Positions 1 through 28,583 of a stretch of 64,000 bases of DNA are shown here, piece by piece. Position 1 is the stretch's first letter, and every line of letters starts with the position of its first letter. The translations under genes were made by a program, and so were the position numbers. Under the pieces are notes generated by a model. The model was given only the letters and a program-made list of their open reading frames with translations, had not been told where the DNA came from and made no database searches. The stretch covers positions 24,853,978-24,917,977 of the forward strand of contig CM041535.1 of NCBI GenBank assembly GCA_023238725.1, written 5' to 3'. The DNA is from Scortum barcoo. Its lineage: Eukaryota; Chordata; Actinopteri; Centrarchiformes; Terapontidae.

Positions 1-436
1 GTAACATGAAACACTGACACCTACTTTAAAAAAAAATATTTGGGTTTTGCAATGAGAGCTACTGACACTTGAATTTTTCTTAGTCATATTTCTAAAATGC
101 AAAGGAATATGTAAGACCTCTTTTTATGCAAGTAGACAAAATAAAAAAAGAAAAGACAAAAAAAAAAAACTGCCACACAATAAAAGGAATAGAGTCCTTG
201 GTCACCAGAAAGCAAAGAGTAACTTCTGCTAAATTTGCCACACGTCCTTATTCCACCTGTGTTAAAGTGAGGGTCGGGGGCAGGCTAAGAAAAAAAGTTC
301 ATCTGGAATGTTGCTAGGGATCATTGCTAGGCAGGCCTCAGACGAAACACTGTCATTGAGATCGGCAGTGACTGGTCCCGCCCTCCCCCAAGCCAATGGA
401 ACGTCCTGAATTGTAGCGGGGTTGGGTAAAGGGGCC
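1..436 (-). other. coro1c: coro1c 3' UTR (leaves the window)
   Basis: Downstream of the TAG stop. No AATAAA on the minus strand was found in this stretch, so the poly(A) site probably lies beyond the window. Confidence 0.6.
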
Positions 437-15758
<15,322 letters not shown>

Positions 15759-18700
15759 TCAACACACGCTGCATGGAAAATGAATTTCAGAGGCATGCGG
15801 CGCAGAAAAGTTTAAAGTGATGTTAGTGAGAGCGCAGAATAGATGACTGCAATATTAACCAGCACATAAATATATGCAGACTGCTACTACACACAACATG
15901 GATGTTGTGTGTAGTATCTTACCTTACTCCAAAGGCCTCTGGGCACTGTGGTGCAGACACATATATGAATATAAAATATGATTTTAACGCCCTATTTTGG
16001 AAGGAGGGTGATTTAGTGAAGTATGAAGGGGCAGCTTCTTCATTTCATTCTTTAAATCGAGTCCTGCTGCTCTGACCTTTCTACATTTTGTTTCACTACC
16101 CCTAAATTCCCCTGTTGGGTAATCATGTCGAGCCAGAAACAAGCCTCTTCTCCTCGTCCCTGTGATCACACAACAAGCATTTACACTTCCTTCGGTCATA
16201 AATTACAAGAAGCAATACACCACAGTTCAGCAGAAACATCTATTACTGTGTGGGACACTTGGTTTTCTGGTGAGTATCTCCAACACTGGAAAAGTTGCAA
16301 ATATTCACTTATTAGTGACAAAACTTGCAAAACTTTAACATTCAAACATGGTTATAAATGTTCAGATTTCACAAAGCTGCAGGCTAAACTGCACAATAAA
16401 CAAGACAACAAAACAAGCCTGATGATATTTCACAGGACGTCAAACTTCACTGCCCTTTCATCTTCAGTCATGCCAAATGCATCTGAAATACTAACACGCT
16501 TTATATGTGGCACACTCACAAAGAGCCACTTCCAAAAAGGAAAATAGGACATGCCCAATCCAAACACAAACAGACTTTGTAGCTGGTTCAGCTAAAATCT
16601 TCACCAAGACAAGAATCTGCTGGCAGACGAGGGAGCTTTGGAAAACAAGCCCATTGAAAAAGCGAGCGCTGTGCTTACAATAACAGACCTCTTCCAAAGA
16701 TAATGGAAAGCTGGCCAGTTTCAGATAAACGACCAGAACCGAGGTCGAACATAACCTACAACCCTGAAGAGAGGCAGAAACTCCTGAGAGGGCTTGTTTT
16801 TTTATGAAGCGCCTCAAATCTTTTTACTTTTCTTTTTTAACTCGGCACATGGTAGCAGTTTCCCAGCCGGAATCACCAACATGATAAAAATCACAGAACA
16901 GGATGTGGGATATGTTTTGGAGGTGGTTTTCCATTGTGTGTGTGTGTAAAAGCGAGGCAGAAAGAGCAAGAAGGAAAGAATGAGAGAGAGAGACAGCGCT
17001 TGTATGGCATGTTTCCGACAGGATGAGGATCACAACATAAGCAGGAAGCTCTTCCTGTTGGGACGTGGGCATGTCCTAACGGGCCGACTCTTCTGTAAAA
17101 CACGTCGGCCATTTACAGCCGTTTGTTTGCCGCCTCCAAACACAGACGGGTCAGAAGTCAAAATTTCTTCCAACTAGATAAACAGTTAATAACATGTAAG
17201 TGCTAATCTTCTTTAAACTGAGGATTTTCCAGTTTTCACTAGGTTACATAAGATTCTCTAAATCCTCCCCCAAATTTATCTGGATCAGGACTGCATTTTG
17301 TCTAGGAAACTGAATTTGATTATTCTGGGAAAGGCTGACGCAGACCAGGAGCAGCTCGCTGACATCCAGTTACAGACAGCCTCATGAGATTCCTGGTAGA
17401 TGCATTACACTTTTTAAAAAAAAAAGACACTGACTTCATTTTGAAAGGCAAGAAATAGATTTGCTGAAAAAGATAATTACAGGGGCGATTATTCTCCAAT
17501 TTCACAGAGAAACAGCCGTTTGTCACTGCTGGGAAAAACCTAACATCACAATTACGCCTCAAGTTTGTCAAAAATGAAAAAAAGGAGTTGTTTCTTCTTA
17601 ACAGTAATGTGATTTTTGACAGCACTTAAGAAGAACAACTTTGTCCTGAGGAGCGAGGCTTGTTTTCTTTCCTTCGGATGTAACTGAGTTGGAATAAAAG
17701 CGAGATGCGAGCAGACACCTGAACAGATTTCGTAAAAGTGTCAAAAAACACTTGTTATGCTGCGAGCTACAAACTGCTGCTTTCTGATTAGTTATCTGAC
17801 TACAACTCTTTTATTAGGTACTTGATCATTGTTAAACCTTTCCTCTTATGCAACTGTCCCACTGACCTACAAAAGGCTGCTTTCTGTAACACAGGCATGT
17901 CGGTCCTGATTATCAGGTATGTCCTGTAAAAAAAATCCAGCAATCCTATATGAGGAAGTGTGTGAGTCGTATGAATGAGACGTGATGGTGTTCCCCCTCC
18001 ATCGACTCTTTACACTGCTGCGGATGTGCGTAAACTGACGCGGCTGTGAAAGCTCGATGTTATTCGAACAATCTTCCGACTCTCCGGGCTAACGTCTGAC
18101 TCTGCTGCAGGTAATGAGACCGAACAGATCAGGACTTCAGCCAGCTCGACACACAGTGTCGTTCGACAGTGACCAGAAGAATACAGATTTGGCTTCCTGT
18201 GACTGTCAGCCTGTTGAACAACTTGGCTGATTACCCCCCCATTTTCCTCACTCTGCTGACACTGTTTTAAACAAAGAGCGACTAATGAATAATTATGTAA
18301 TTCTGTGATCGTGAGAGAGCAATGAACCAATGTAGGAGCTTCACGGTATATAACAGCAGGTCTGACCTACAGCTCATTCTGTATTTTTACATTACAGAGC
18401 AAAGCTTTAGTTCCAATCAAGGAAATCTACCTTAAAAAAAAAAAGACGTTATTGAGCTACTAAGCCAAGATTTATTTGGTGTATTTCTGAAAACACTGGT
18501 CACAAACTCATCTCACATTTCTCTTCTTGATTCAATTAAGCAAATACAGAATAAAAACCTTTTAAAATAAGATATTTGGGGGGGGGGGTATGTCATGGGA
18601 AAGCTGAATTGGCGTATACCTTAAATTGAATAACTGTTGAGTGTTCGACAGGCTAACTGTTGGCCACTGCAAGGGGTCAATAAGTGCTGGTCCCTACTGG

Positions 18701-21700
18701 TTGTCTAATGGAACCATATGCTCTCTTGGCTGGAGCGACGGCTGTTTCCTAAAACGGGAAGCAGAGGGAAAAAAAAAGTGGCAGCAAAGCAGAAACTGCG
18801 TCATGAGACCAAAGCCAGTTCATCACCAACTGAGCAGGCAAAGAAAAGTAATCTATGAGGATCATTTCTCCCCTTATGTTTACTGTAGTTATGTTGAATT
18901 TGGGTAAAGATGTTTCATAAAGTTCCTCAACAATGATCACAACTCAGCGGGACGGACTGAGGATATGGCAACGGGCCAGTTTACGTAATGAATATGGTGA
19001 CTGGCAGGTCAGTGTCCTCGCCTGCACATCCATCAATCCATCGGGGGGCGAGTACCTTACACCTTACCTCTCCCTCACAGTCTGCATCACTGAACATGTC
19101 GAATGACTGCACTCTCAGACATGCTGCCCTTTACTGTGTACTATGGCGACAGTAAATCAAACCTCCAGCAGCGAGAGGCGTAGATGTTTCAAAAGGTAAA
19201 AAGAAGAAGAAAACAAAAGTAGAGCAAAAATTCACTTTATGGCACTGGCTATTGCATGGGTGTTTGGTTGGCTGCAGTCTGTCTCCAAGACGTGTTTAGT
19301 AACACAGACGTGCTGCTAAGCAACATCAGGGAAATACCAACCGAGGACAGAAACTCAATACAATCGTCAGAAATACACACTGTCTTAAAAAGGTTACTTA
19401 TGTCAAAATGCAAACTCTTAAACTTTGTTAGATCGCCACATTTGGAATTGCTCCTTTCCAAACCAGACAAAATTGAATTAGTTCAGGTTTCTCTACAAGA
19501 GTTTAGTCTGGAAAACATCCATCGCCGTCGGACGGCGCTGAGCAGCTGAAGGCCAGCAAACCATGGGAAGGTTTGGGTGGTAAGAACAAGCAGAGCTGTA
19601 TTTGGAGCTTTTTACCGAGCGCTGAAGCGATGCCTCTCAACTACTGGACCTTGAGAAGAATTACTTTGGCGTTGTGTAAAATGAAGCGTGACTGCACGGC
19701 CTATTTCTCACCTGAAATGTAAACTGATTTTGATGGTCTGTTTAGGTGAAATGTGTCATTTCCCGGCCACCGCAGCTTTTCATGGTGGCAAATCATACGG
19801 ACGACGCATCGAGTCAGGTGCAGCAAACCTTTATAAAAAGGTTAGTAAGGAGGGCACTTTTTAAAATCATCTGGTTGTTGGATAAAGGCTGTTCTGATCA
19901 CCTACAGGGTCATCGTGACGTAAACGCTATTGAGCCTTTCCCATTCTTCATACGTAGCCAGAAGTGGAAGCACCCTGCTGCTCTCGGCTCTGTTAATTTG
20001 CAGCAGAGCAGTACATTGTCTTATACGGGAGAGCTTCATGAGATGTGTCGTTTTATCACAATAGTGCGACTAGGCTAGACCAAACAATCACTGCATTCTT
20101 GAGGTCAGTCTGGGCTTGCACAAAGATCCCCTGTCACTCTATCCTTCGGCTCTACCAACAGCAGGAAATGTTCAATATCATATGTTACTGTTGCAACAAC
20201 CAACCACTTAAAATGACAAACCAGAGCCGGTTCCGCCCTGTCGTGTCCAAGTTGATGCCTTAATGTGAACTATGATATCATCAAAGATTAGCCTTACGCA
20301 TTTTGTAAAAACTTACAAAATATGTAAATATTTAAAGGAAAAAAAGACTCAACCCTACTGATATTTATTCCATGTTCAGATTGACACCTGTGTCTGTGCT
20401 TTGGTACAACATGTAAAATAATCTTGGATAAACCAGATTTCAGACACTGGATATGAAGCCTTTATGGAGAGAGGGCGGAGCTGTGTGTTTGCGCTGTAGG
20501 ACGGAGCCGACAGGGTGGGGCTGCAGCCAATGATGTAATACTGGCTGTTCATGAGTGTGTGGTATTGTGTGGTCGTAGTGTATCCTAACGATCGTTTTCA
20601 GAAAGATATCACCATTTCTTAGTCGTGTTAGGGTTCATTCATGCAGGGCAATAACTGAAGGAGGATTTCTGTTCTGTTGGGAGCACTGCACCTGCACCAG
20701 GACTCAAATCAGGACTCAAACCTGGATGCATTTCTTAACGCTCATGACTCATTCGGCTCAGTCCGCAGAGCTACACGACAGGACTTGTGCTGAGCCTTCC
20801 AGGAAGAACTTCCTCCAAGGCCTCAAACAAACCCCACCTCCATCACTTGGAAGCGACAGATCCTAACCCCGCCATGGGCAAATGCCAAACCAAAAACTCC
20901 CTTATCCAGCGGGGACTCTTATGTAAGAACATCATTATCCCTCAGCCCGCACCTGATGAGCCCAGGCTGAACAAGAAGAACGCCTACAGAGAGCTGAAAA
21001 CCAAAGGTGAACACTGGTGGAGCCTCAAATTTTTAAACGCAGACAATTTAATTGCCAGAAATGTATTAAATTAACTAGAACTCCACAAATAAAGCTGTCC
21101 TGACAGTAGTAAAGTCATTTTATTAATGCAAAGTGGCAGCTTTGTGTACGGCTTTATTACCTCAGCAGAAGTGATGTGACGTGATTGTGTGAAACCATAA
21201 ACAAATCACATCTATCCTGTTTAAAATAAAGTATGGCTTCGCTGGCGTGGCTTTTAGATACACAAGTTAGCAAACAACACTTTTAATTAGTCACAATCAA
21301 TATCAATTTGATGCCTGAAGAGCGCTCAGTTAGGAGCGTTTGTGGATTTAAAGAGCAGCACGAAGGAACCAGAGGGGCAGGGTTATTTTGCAAAAAAAAA
21401 AAAATAGCAAGGGCCTTATCAGAATGGCCAACTTCCTGTTAGAAAGACCAGGAACCAAGAGTGCACGCAGTCACTATCATCACCAAGTAAATATCTGAAG
21501 AAGAACCAAGAATCATTCAGTGAAAAGTGAAAAAATAGATCCATTAAATAGAAACACCTCCAACTAACTGCACACTGTGTCCTCTAAATCAAATATTTAT
21601 CAGTTTTTATGACACATTCCCAAACATGATAATGATCACAGCTGACATTTGCATGCAGGGGCTGTGCTGAGGGGGCGGCAAGGGGGTGGGGCGCAAGTCT

Positions 21701-23715
21701 GTCAGCCTCCGAAATGAGCCAGAGACAGACAGACAGACACACACCTTGAGGGTGAGATGCTACCCAGTGACACCCTCCTGAGATTCACAGCTCACTGATC
21801 CAGCCTTAATTCAATATAAAACACAAAAAGAGGACCTCAACTGTCTGTCGGGTTAATCAGACGAAAGGAGCGCCATGCACCTTATTGCCTCCTGACCCTG
21901 ATGTGCAGAGACAGAAGGAGGACCCAGCCGCCTGAGGAGATGACCAACAGGAAATCGGACCAGCGCGACACAGTTTTTGAGCGTCCTTCTCTTCATTCCT
22001 CAGCTCCTGTAACACTTCTGCTGAGGACATGACCGCAATCATGTGTCTGTAGGATTGAAATATTTAGGAACACAGCTAAGAAAGAGTACAAAAAGGAAGA
22101 AAGAAAGGTGATAATGGAGGAATTTGTGCCCTTCGTGCTCACTGCTGATCTCTGCCTCACAGTACAGACTGCTGCCTGCCATTAAACCAAAGGGAAATTG
22201 TTTCGCTCTGACATAAGACTGCAAAACAGCTTCAGAGAGGATGTACACAAAAAAAAAGAAGAAGAAAAAAAAGGAAAACTCAGAGAGGGCTCATGTTTGG
22301 TCAGCGTGCCAGCAGGACGTTATTACTGGAAGAACAAACACCTTTTTTTTCTGTCACTCGATCCAAGATGCATCTCTGTAACTAAACACAAAGATCAATG
22401 AGGCTCATGAAGGTGACCGCCATCCAGGAAAATCTGAATTTCTCCTCTTACTTTGTGCTGCTGAGTTGTCAGAGGTCCTTAAAACTGGGACACCCACCCT
22501 TTGGAAAGCAACCGTGTACGGATTTTGAAGCATAAACATGAAAGATCACGGCCCGTCCTCAGCGACGGGAGACATTTAACGCTGCCTATTCCTGCCACAT
22601 TTGGTTATGTTCACACATCCCAATTAAAACATGGAGCCACCCAATTCTGTCAGCAACTATTTGTACTCCAACTGGTTTATCACTGACGCGGCTCACGGAC
22701 AATAATATTACAACATATTACCGCCCCACCCTGAACATAAAGACAGAAAGGTAGGAAAGAAACTCTTGTTTATAGACACAGATGACTTCAGTCTCAGGAG
22801 AAATGTCTGGACAAGGAGGGGATTTGCTAAACTGCTTACCTACAACACCTATGGCAGATAACCAGCCTGACCGGGATTAAAACTCGCCACCGATTACGGC
22901 TCTACAAAACCCAAAGATCATTCTCAGCGAGATGCAGAACAAGAGTGGACAATGTTTGTCGATGCAAACTGCACAGACGGTCTTTACATCTTTGTCCATC
23001 TTGTTGACGGGGTGCAAAATTAGTCCCTGATTTTCTGTGTTTCATGGTGGTGACATAACATGAAAATCCCGGCCACAAATCAGGATGAGCTGATGTGGGA
23101 GAGGGAGGGGCAGCAGAATTAGAGCAGAATTATGACAAAGTCTAAACAGATCCTGGAAGAGGTTTGGTTCTTATTTCACTTGGTATCTGATAAAAATAAC
23201 AGATTTTCAGCACTGGAATAAGCATAGTTGTGTGTGCGTGTGACATAACTTAACAGCTCAAGTGTATCCCTGTGTTTGCCTCTCATTAGTCAACTTCACC
23301 ACAAGCCAACATCTCTCTTGGAAACGTGGAGTAAACCCGAGGTCACTGCCGCTCTAAAGCCCTCTGCAGACACACGCAATCAAACGAGGCTCGGCCGTGT
23401 TGCTCAAGAGGTCTTATCTGCTGCATGTTTAGTTTAGCAACTCCTCTGTTTGTTGGTGCGTTTCATCATTGTTGGAGTTGTTACTGAAGACTTCCCTGCG
23501 ATGTGGCGGCTAACAACGCCTTGCACGCATACTGTATAAAAAGGTACACCCCCCCGACAAACGGTAGATTAACATACCTTTAATACAAGGTGGGATGAAT
23601 GAGATTAAAGAACACATATTCCACAGAATTAGTAGTTTATCAGAAAGTTTCATACTGTAGCGTGGTCACAGACTTTTCTTTCCCACACTTTTGCTATCCA
23701 CCCTTCACGCCATAC

Positions 23716-23735
23716 CACACACACACACACACACA
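23716..23735. repeat. (CA)n microsatellite
   Basis: About 10 units in coro1c intron 1. Confidence 0.85.
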
Positions 23736-26114
23736 GCAGTGATGATGTCGCCTCAGTGCTCCCCAAGCGCTGCCTGCCTTTTGCCTTTTGTCACCAAGAC
23801 CGCACGAGACGCCATCTAAATCCCCCTTCCTGTAACCAAGGCCACGGACCACCATTGTAATCAGATTCCAGCTACATTCCTGTGCTCTTTTTTTTTTGTT
23901 CCCCTGCAACAATGAGATAAGGTGCTGTTTTTTTTCACCTCCCTCCAACCCCGAGTGACCATGCAGTCTGTGCCCCATTTCAACACGGCTGGATCACAAT
24001 ACATTACGCACCACTGTTTCAAGGAATGCTATTATATTCCTTTTTATATACACTTTGGAGAGGAAATGAGATTTGCAGGCACAATGCGGCTAAAAGTCCG
24101 ACTTGGTGGTGAGGTAACATATAGAGGGACCCAATTACCGGCTTCAATCAAATTCCTTCGACTGGGCAAAGGTGAATTTATCGACAAGCACGTAGTGATT
24201 TATTTACTGATGAAAAGATTTCAACGCCAGACGTCAAACGATGAGGTTTTACTTACTTCCTCATTCCAAAAACAGGAAAAAGAGACTCTTTAGTTACAGA
24301 CATGAGGGACATAAATGTCTGTGTGTTCAGTGTGACTCTGACCAGGCCGTAAACTTCCAACTCCAGCACAAACCCCCCTTCCCAAACTCTCAATCAATTT
24401 GTGCGCAGCAAAACTAAACTCCTAAACTTCTAATCCTACTTAGAAGTCAAGATTTAAAAAGGAGACTGCTATTAAAATCCTGTAAAAATGACTCACAACA
24501 GGAAAAGCGTGTGGGGGTTACTTTTGTGCATTTTGTTACTTGCACCTCTCAACACAACGAACACCAAAACAAGAGGAGAAATCCACAAAAACCCTGCCTA
24601 TTGTTCAGCCAACTCCTAAATATTACAGCCTGAGAGTACAAAGCAGCATGTCCCTTCCTCTTCCTGATCGGCTACTTCCCCCTCCCCCAATGAGCAGAGC
24701 GCAAACCGCTGCTCCATTTCAACAGATGTTGTCAGCTGCGGTGGGAAAGGCCGATGAAAGAATTAGTATTAGTCTGCACTGCATCTGCTGGAGCTGCTGA
24801 GCTACAAAAAAAGGGGGAATAAAATCACAGTTTGTCTTTTATGTGAAACAAACACACACAGACGTACTTAATTGTGGCTTATTAAAGAAAGAACATCCAC
24901 TGCCGGTGGGCCTTGTGTCTTGATTTAAACTGTGCAAGCAATTAGCGGCATGGATTTAGACATGTGATCCTCTTCATCAGCAGGCTTGTCCAAACACAAC
25001 AAACAAACACACTAATACGCTTAGCAGGAGGTTGGTTAATGAGATGCTTCTTCCTACCTGTCCTCAAAAAAAACTACACCTACATAACATCTTGCACAGA
25101 CAGGACCGGACACAAGCGGAGGGATGTCAGACATGTTGGAAGAATGCGACGTTTGAGTCCAGCTGAGGGGCAGAGGCCAAACCGTTGACCAAATATTTAG
25201 CTTCTTTCCACAAGATGCCGATTATTCCAACAGTCTGGTATGAAAGCTAACTGTAACAGGAGATATATCAAAGCACTGCTGAGCTCCTCTCTGTCTAATA
25301 CACAAAAAAGAGGCTGATCTGCTACTTCAAGATTTTCCAAAATGAACACTGACTTTAGGCGAATTGGCCGGACCTCCATCAACTCTGATGAAATGTTACA
25401 GGAGCTGATGAATAATATTATGTTGGACAAAAATTTTAATGATCTTCCTGGAACTCATTCAGGATGCTTTAAAAAAAATACTCATGACTTCACCACAGGC
25501 CACACCAGCTCGCCCGAACCGACGCTCCCTCACATCTCACGCTTAGTTTCCTTCTGCTTCCTGACCCACTTCCTCTCCCAGCCCGGCCACAGCACGGCAC
25601 GCTACGCACTTCTGAAGAGCTCGTACATGCACAGGGGTTGATGCGTCTGGAATGGTTAACAAGCCCAAACACAGCTGTGGGCCCCGACCTGCTCTGCATC
25701 CCACGCCGAGTCTCGATGAGGGGAAGCTCCTGCCGCGCCAAAAACCCGAGCACACGTGGAAGCTGTGCAACCTCGATGGAGGCGAGGCGAGGGGGAGGCC
25801 AAAACATGCAAATCACGCTGCCCTTTTGGCACACTAGTCACAGTCATGACAAATCAAACTGCACCATTGTCGTGAGCAAGCAAATGAGCCGGCAGTGGCG
25901 TACAGACGGAGGGGTTACACAAAGGACTGCTGGGGTCAACACGCTGCCACCAGGGCGAGACCACACAAACCATTCAGGACTGCCAAATGAGGATAAACTC
26001 TTTAATGATCTCTTTACAACTTGAAGTTTTGGATCAATTTCCAAAATGGTATTAGTATTTAAGAATCACATTCCTCATGAGTAGAACCAAAGAAGAATAA
26101 CTGTGACCAGGGCA

Positions 26115-26360
26115 GAAGCAATTAGTCAATGAACTGATAATTAACTAATTAATTGCCTGATTTGGTTGTTTTATTACCCAATGAAGCCAAAATACCCTCC
26201 AGATCCACTCAAGTGTGAGAATTTGCTGCTTTTTTTCTGCCTTCTATCACTGTTATTTGAACGTGTACAGGCTTTGAACAGTCAGTCAACCACATTTAAG
26301 AGTAAAGAAATAATGGAAAGATCAATCAATAATGAAAAATCTCTGATGGCAGCCCAGCTT
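26115..26360. repeat. diverged teleost dispersed repeat (ATTAGTC...GCAGCCC family)
   Basis: Begins AATTAGTCAATGAACTGATA and ends GATGGCAGCCC. The middle has TGTGAGAATTTGCTGCTTTT and CTATCACTGTTATTTGAA. This resembles, from memory, a short non-autonomous element common in fish with ATTAATCG-rich ends. A better copy is at 53370-53702. Confidence 0.5.
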
Positions 26361-27478
26361 AGGACAAGCCTGTGAAAACATTCATTTAAGTGCAAACCTC
26401 GATTTAATCACCACATGTGGCCCACTTGAGGCGACTTTAAATATTTAAGTAATCAGGCAATAATGCGCCTTTGAATGGAGGCAACACTGACTCACAAATC
26501 ATTCAATAATACTGTTTTTAATCTGGCTTGAACATAATTCATCCAAACTCTTATTTTGATATAAAAAAGGAGTATATCATTAAAAACAGCTGTCAGAACA
26601 ACACTGAGGGACCCTGCAGGAGACGCAGGTGCAGCAACACTTAATCTCTGTTAAGACTCAATGAGGGCAGATTATTAGAAATAAAAAGGTTGAGATTTAT
26701 GCAATGATCTTTTCATCTCTAACGAGCCTCTCCACGTGTTGAGACCAAACACATGCAGAGCTGCTGGTGTCCTGAACGCATCATTTTTCTAGCAGCTTTC
26801 AGGCCATTTATCCTCCACAGCAGTGTGTTAGTGGGTCAGGCCTGAAGCTGGCAGCTGGGTGGATATTAAAGATCAGAATTAAATACATAAAAAATAAAGA
26901 AATGGGTGAAAGGAATCGAAAGAGTTAAATCTTGCATATATGTGTGTGTGTGTGTGTATGGAGCCCATTGTTCAGTTTGAAGGGTCTATATTAGCAGTCA
27001 GGATGCCAAGTGAGGTTTGGGGGTGGAGGGGGCTGAAGGGGGAGCCAGGGCGCGGCTGTGCTGCCTGTGCACCTCCGTGTGTGTGGATCCATCGTGCGGG
27101 GAGGAGAAGTTTTCCGTGCCGCACCGTGCGTGCTGAGCCACCCCACCCCGCTGCGCACAGCGCCGCTCCATTTACGCACGACGGCGCACTTCACCTTTCC
27201 AACCAGGACCCCGAAAAAGGAGCCGGAAAACTTCATCAAAAGCAGATTATTTTCTATACTGAGGGGTTTAAAAGTTTTTACGCAATGTAAGCGAACCACA
27301 CTTGGAGGATTTTGCTTGCAAAAGAAAGAAAAGGGGGTGAAAAAAACAGCCAGTCTCCAAGCCCGTCCCGGTTCATTTTAGCTGGCGCATGCACTTTCCT
27401 GTCTGCATGGACGGACGGAGGGTTAAAAAATCAAATAAAAAGAAAAGAAAGAAACCCCTCATCCACACACTCACCTAC

Positions 27479-27640
27479 CTTCTGAGAGGAGGATAAAAAA
27501 TGAAAAGTATTCCCGAAAAAGCCGACCGATGTCCGCAGAGCCAACGCTTGTCCCGCTCGGTGCCTCTCTCTCTCTCCGCCGGAGCCGCTGCTGTGCTGAC
27601 GCCGCCTCGCTGCTCCGCCTCGGCTCTTTCCTCGCTCCGC
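27479..27640 (-). other. coro1c: coro1c non-coding exon 1 (approximate 5' end)
   Basis: GC-rich stretch ending at a donor (AAG|GTAGGT at 27479, or GTGAGT four bases on). No ATG occurs in the part inspected, as expected for coro1c, whose start codon is in exon 2. The 5' end is estimated from base composition only. Confidence 0.6.
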
Positions 27641-27760
27641 CGCCGGTCCCGCCCCTCCGCCCGGCCTGACGAGCCCCGTGTGGCCCGGCGGACCGTGACG
27701 GGCGGCCCCAGCGGCCAATCAGAGCCCGGACTGCTCTGATCCTCCAGTTACAGCAGAGGA
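27560..27760 (-). promoter_or_regulatory. coro1c: CpG-rich main promoter of coro1c
   Basis: Dense CpG (CCGCCGGTCCCGCCCCTCCG and neighbours), a GC-box-like CCGCCCC and a CCAAT motif at 27715-27719, inverted with respect to transcription. This is a typical TATA-less housekeeping promoter. The unusually CpG-rich DNA continues into intron 1 to about 27050. Confidence 0.65.
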
Positions 27761-28494
27761 CACCCCCTCCATCAAATGTGTTTTAATCTCCTGTGGTGGT
27801 GTTGTGATATTCAAATAATCCTTATTTATCTATCTATCACTGTCTCCTCATTATGTTATAATCATTTTACATCAACAAACTATAGCATTTATTTAGCAAT
27901 TAGTATTATTTATGTCATTCCTCTCAGTGAAGGTTCATCTTACTTTCTCATCTAAAGGAATTTAAATGAGCCATATTATTAAAAAACATAATTAAAGGTG
28001 ATAATTTAGTGTAGTAATAATTTAGTGTGTGTTTATGTGTGTATTATGAGTGAGTGGGGTAAATTATGGATGCTAAATATAAGGATGTAAACAGATATCA
28101 CTAATATATTGGATTTATGTGAGAAAATGATCCCTGCATCCACTTGGATTTGTGTTAGTCAGGCTTTTTCTAACACACATGAGTGAAAACTATAATACAT
28201 ACCTTGTGATACGTTCAGTGAAAAAATAAAATGTGCCTCTACTGTGTAAATGGTCCATTTATCAGTTTATGAGGTTAAAAATATAAGAACACAGTGTACC
28301 ACCAGTCTACTTCAACGCCACAAGATGGCGTTGTTTCCTCCGAATCCAGAGTGATGCAGACTTCTGACAAACAGCTGTGATCCATCATCCAGTTTATTTT
28401 CTCCTCACCCTCCTTCAGTCTTGTAGATGAGGGTTGATGCAAGTGTTTGTGGCGAGCCCACACTCTCATGGTTCAAGAAACTTTACTGATTAAT
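27761..28494. other. AT-rich spacer between the two coro1c promoters
   Basis: No gene, repeat array or promoter signal seen. In the long transcript this would be part of the intron joining 28584 to coro1c exon 2. Confidence 0.5.
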
Positions 28495-28583
28495 TTACCT
28501 GCTGTCCTCAGTGTGTGCACCACCCACAGTTTCATTTGATACTGTAGTGTGTGTGTATATATGTGGAAGTAAGCAGGACTTAC

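Noticed and set aside
20787..21074. 95-codon plus-strand frame in coro1c intron 1
   Set aside because: No recognisable domain, splice context or composition shift; chance frame.
26940..27381. Open frames in the CpG-rich part of coro1c intron 1
   Set aside because: Explained by CpG richness next to the promoter; nothing protein-like and no matching splice phase seen.
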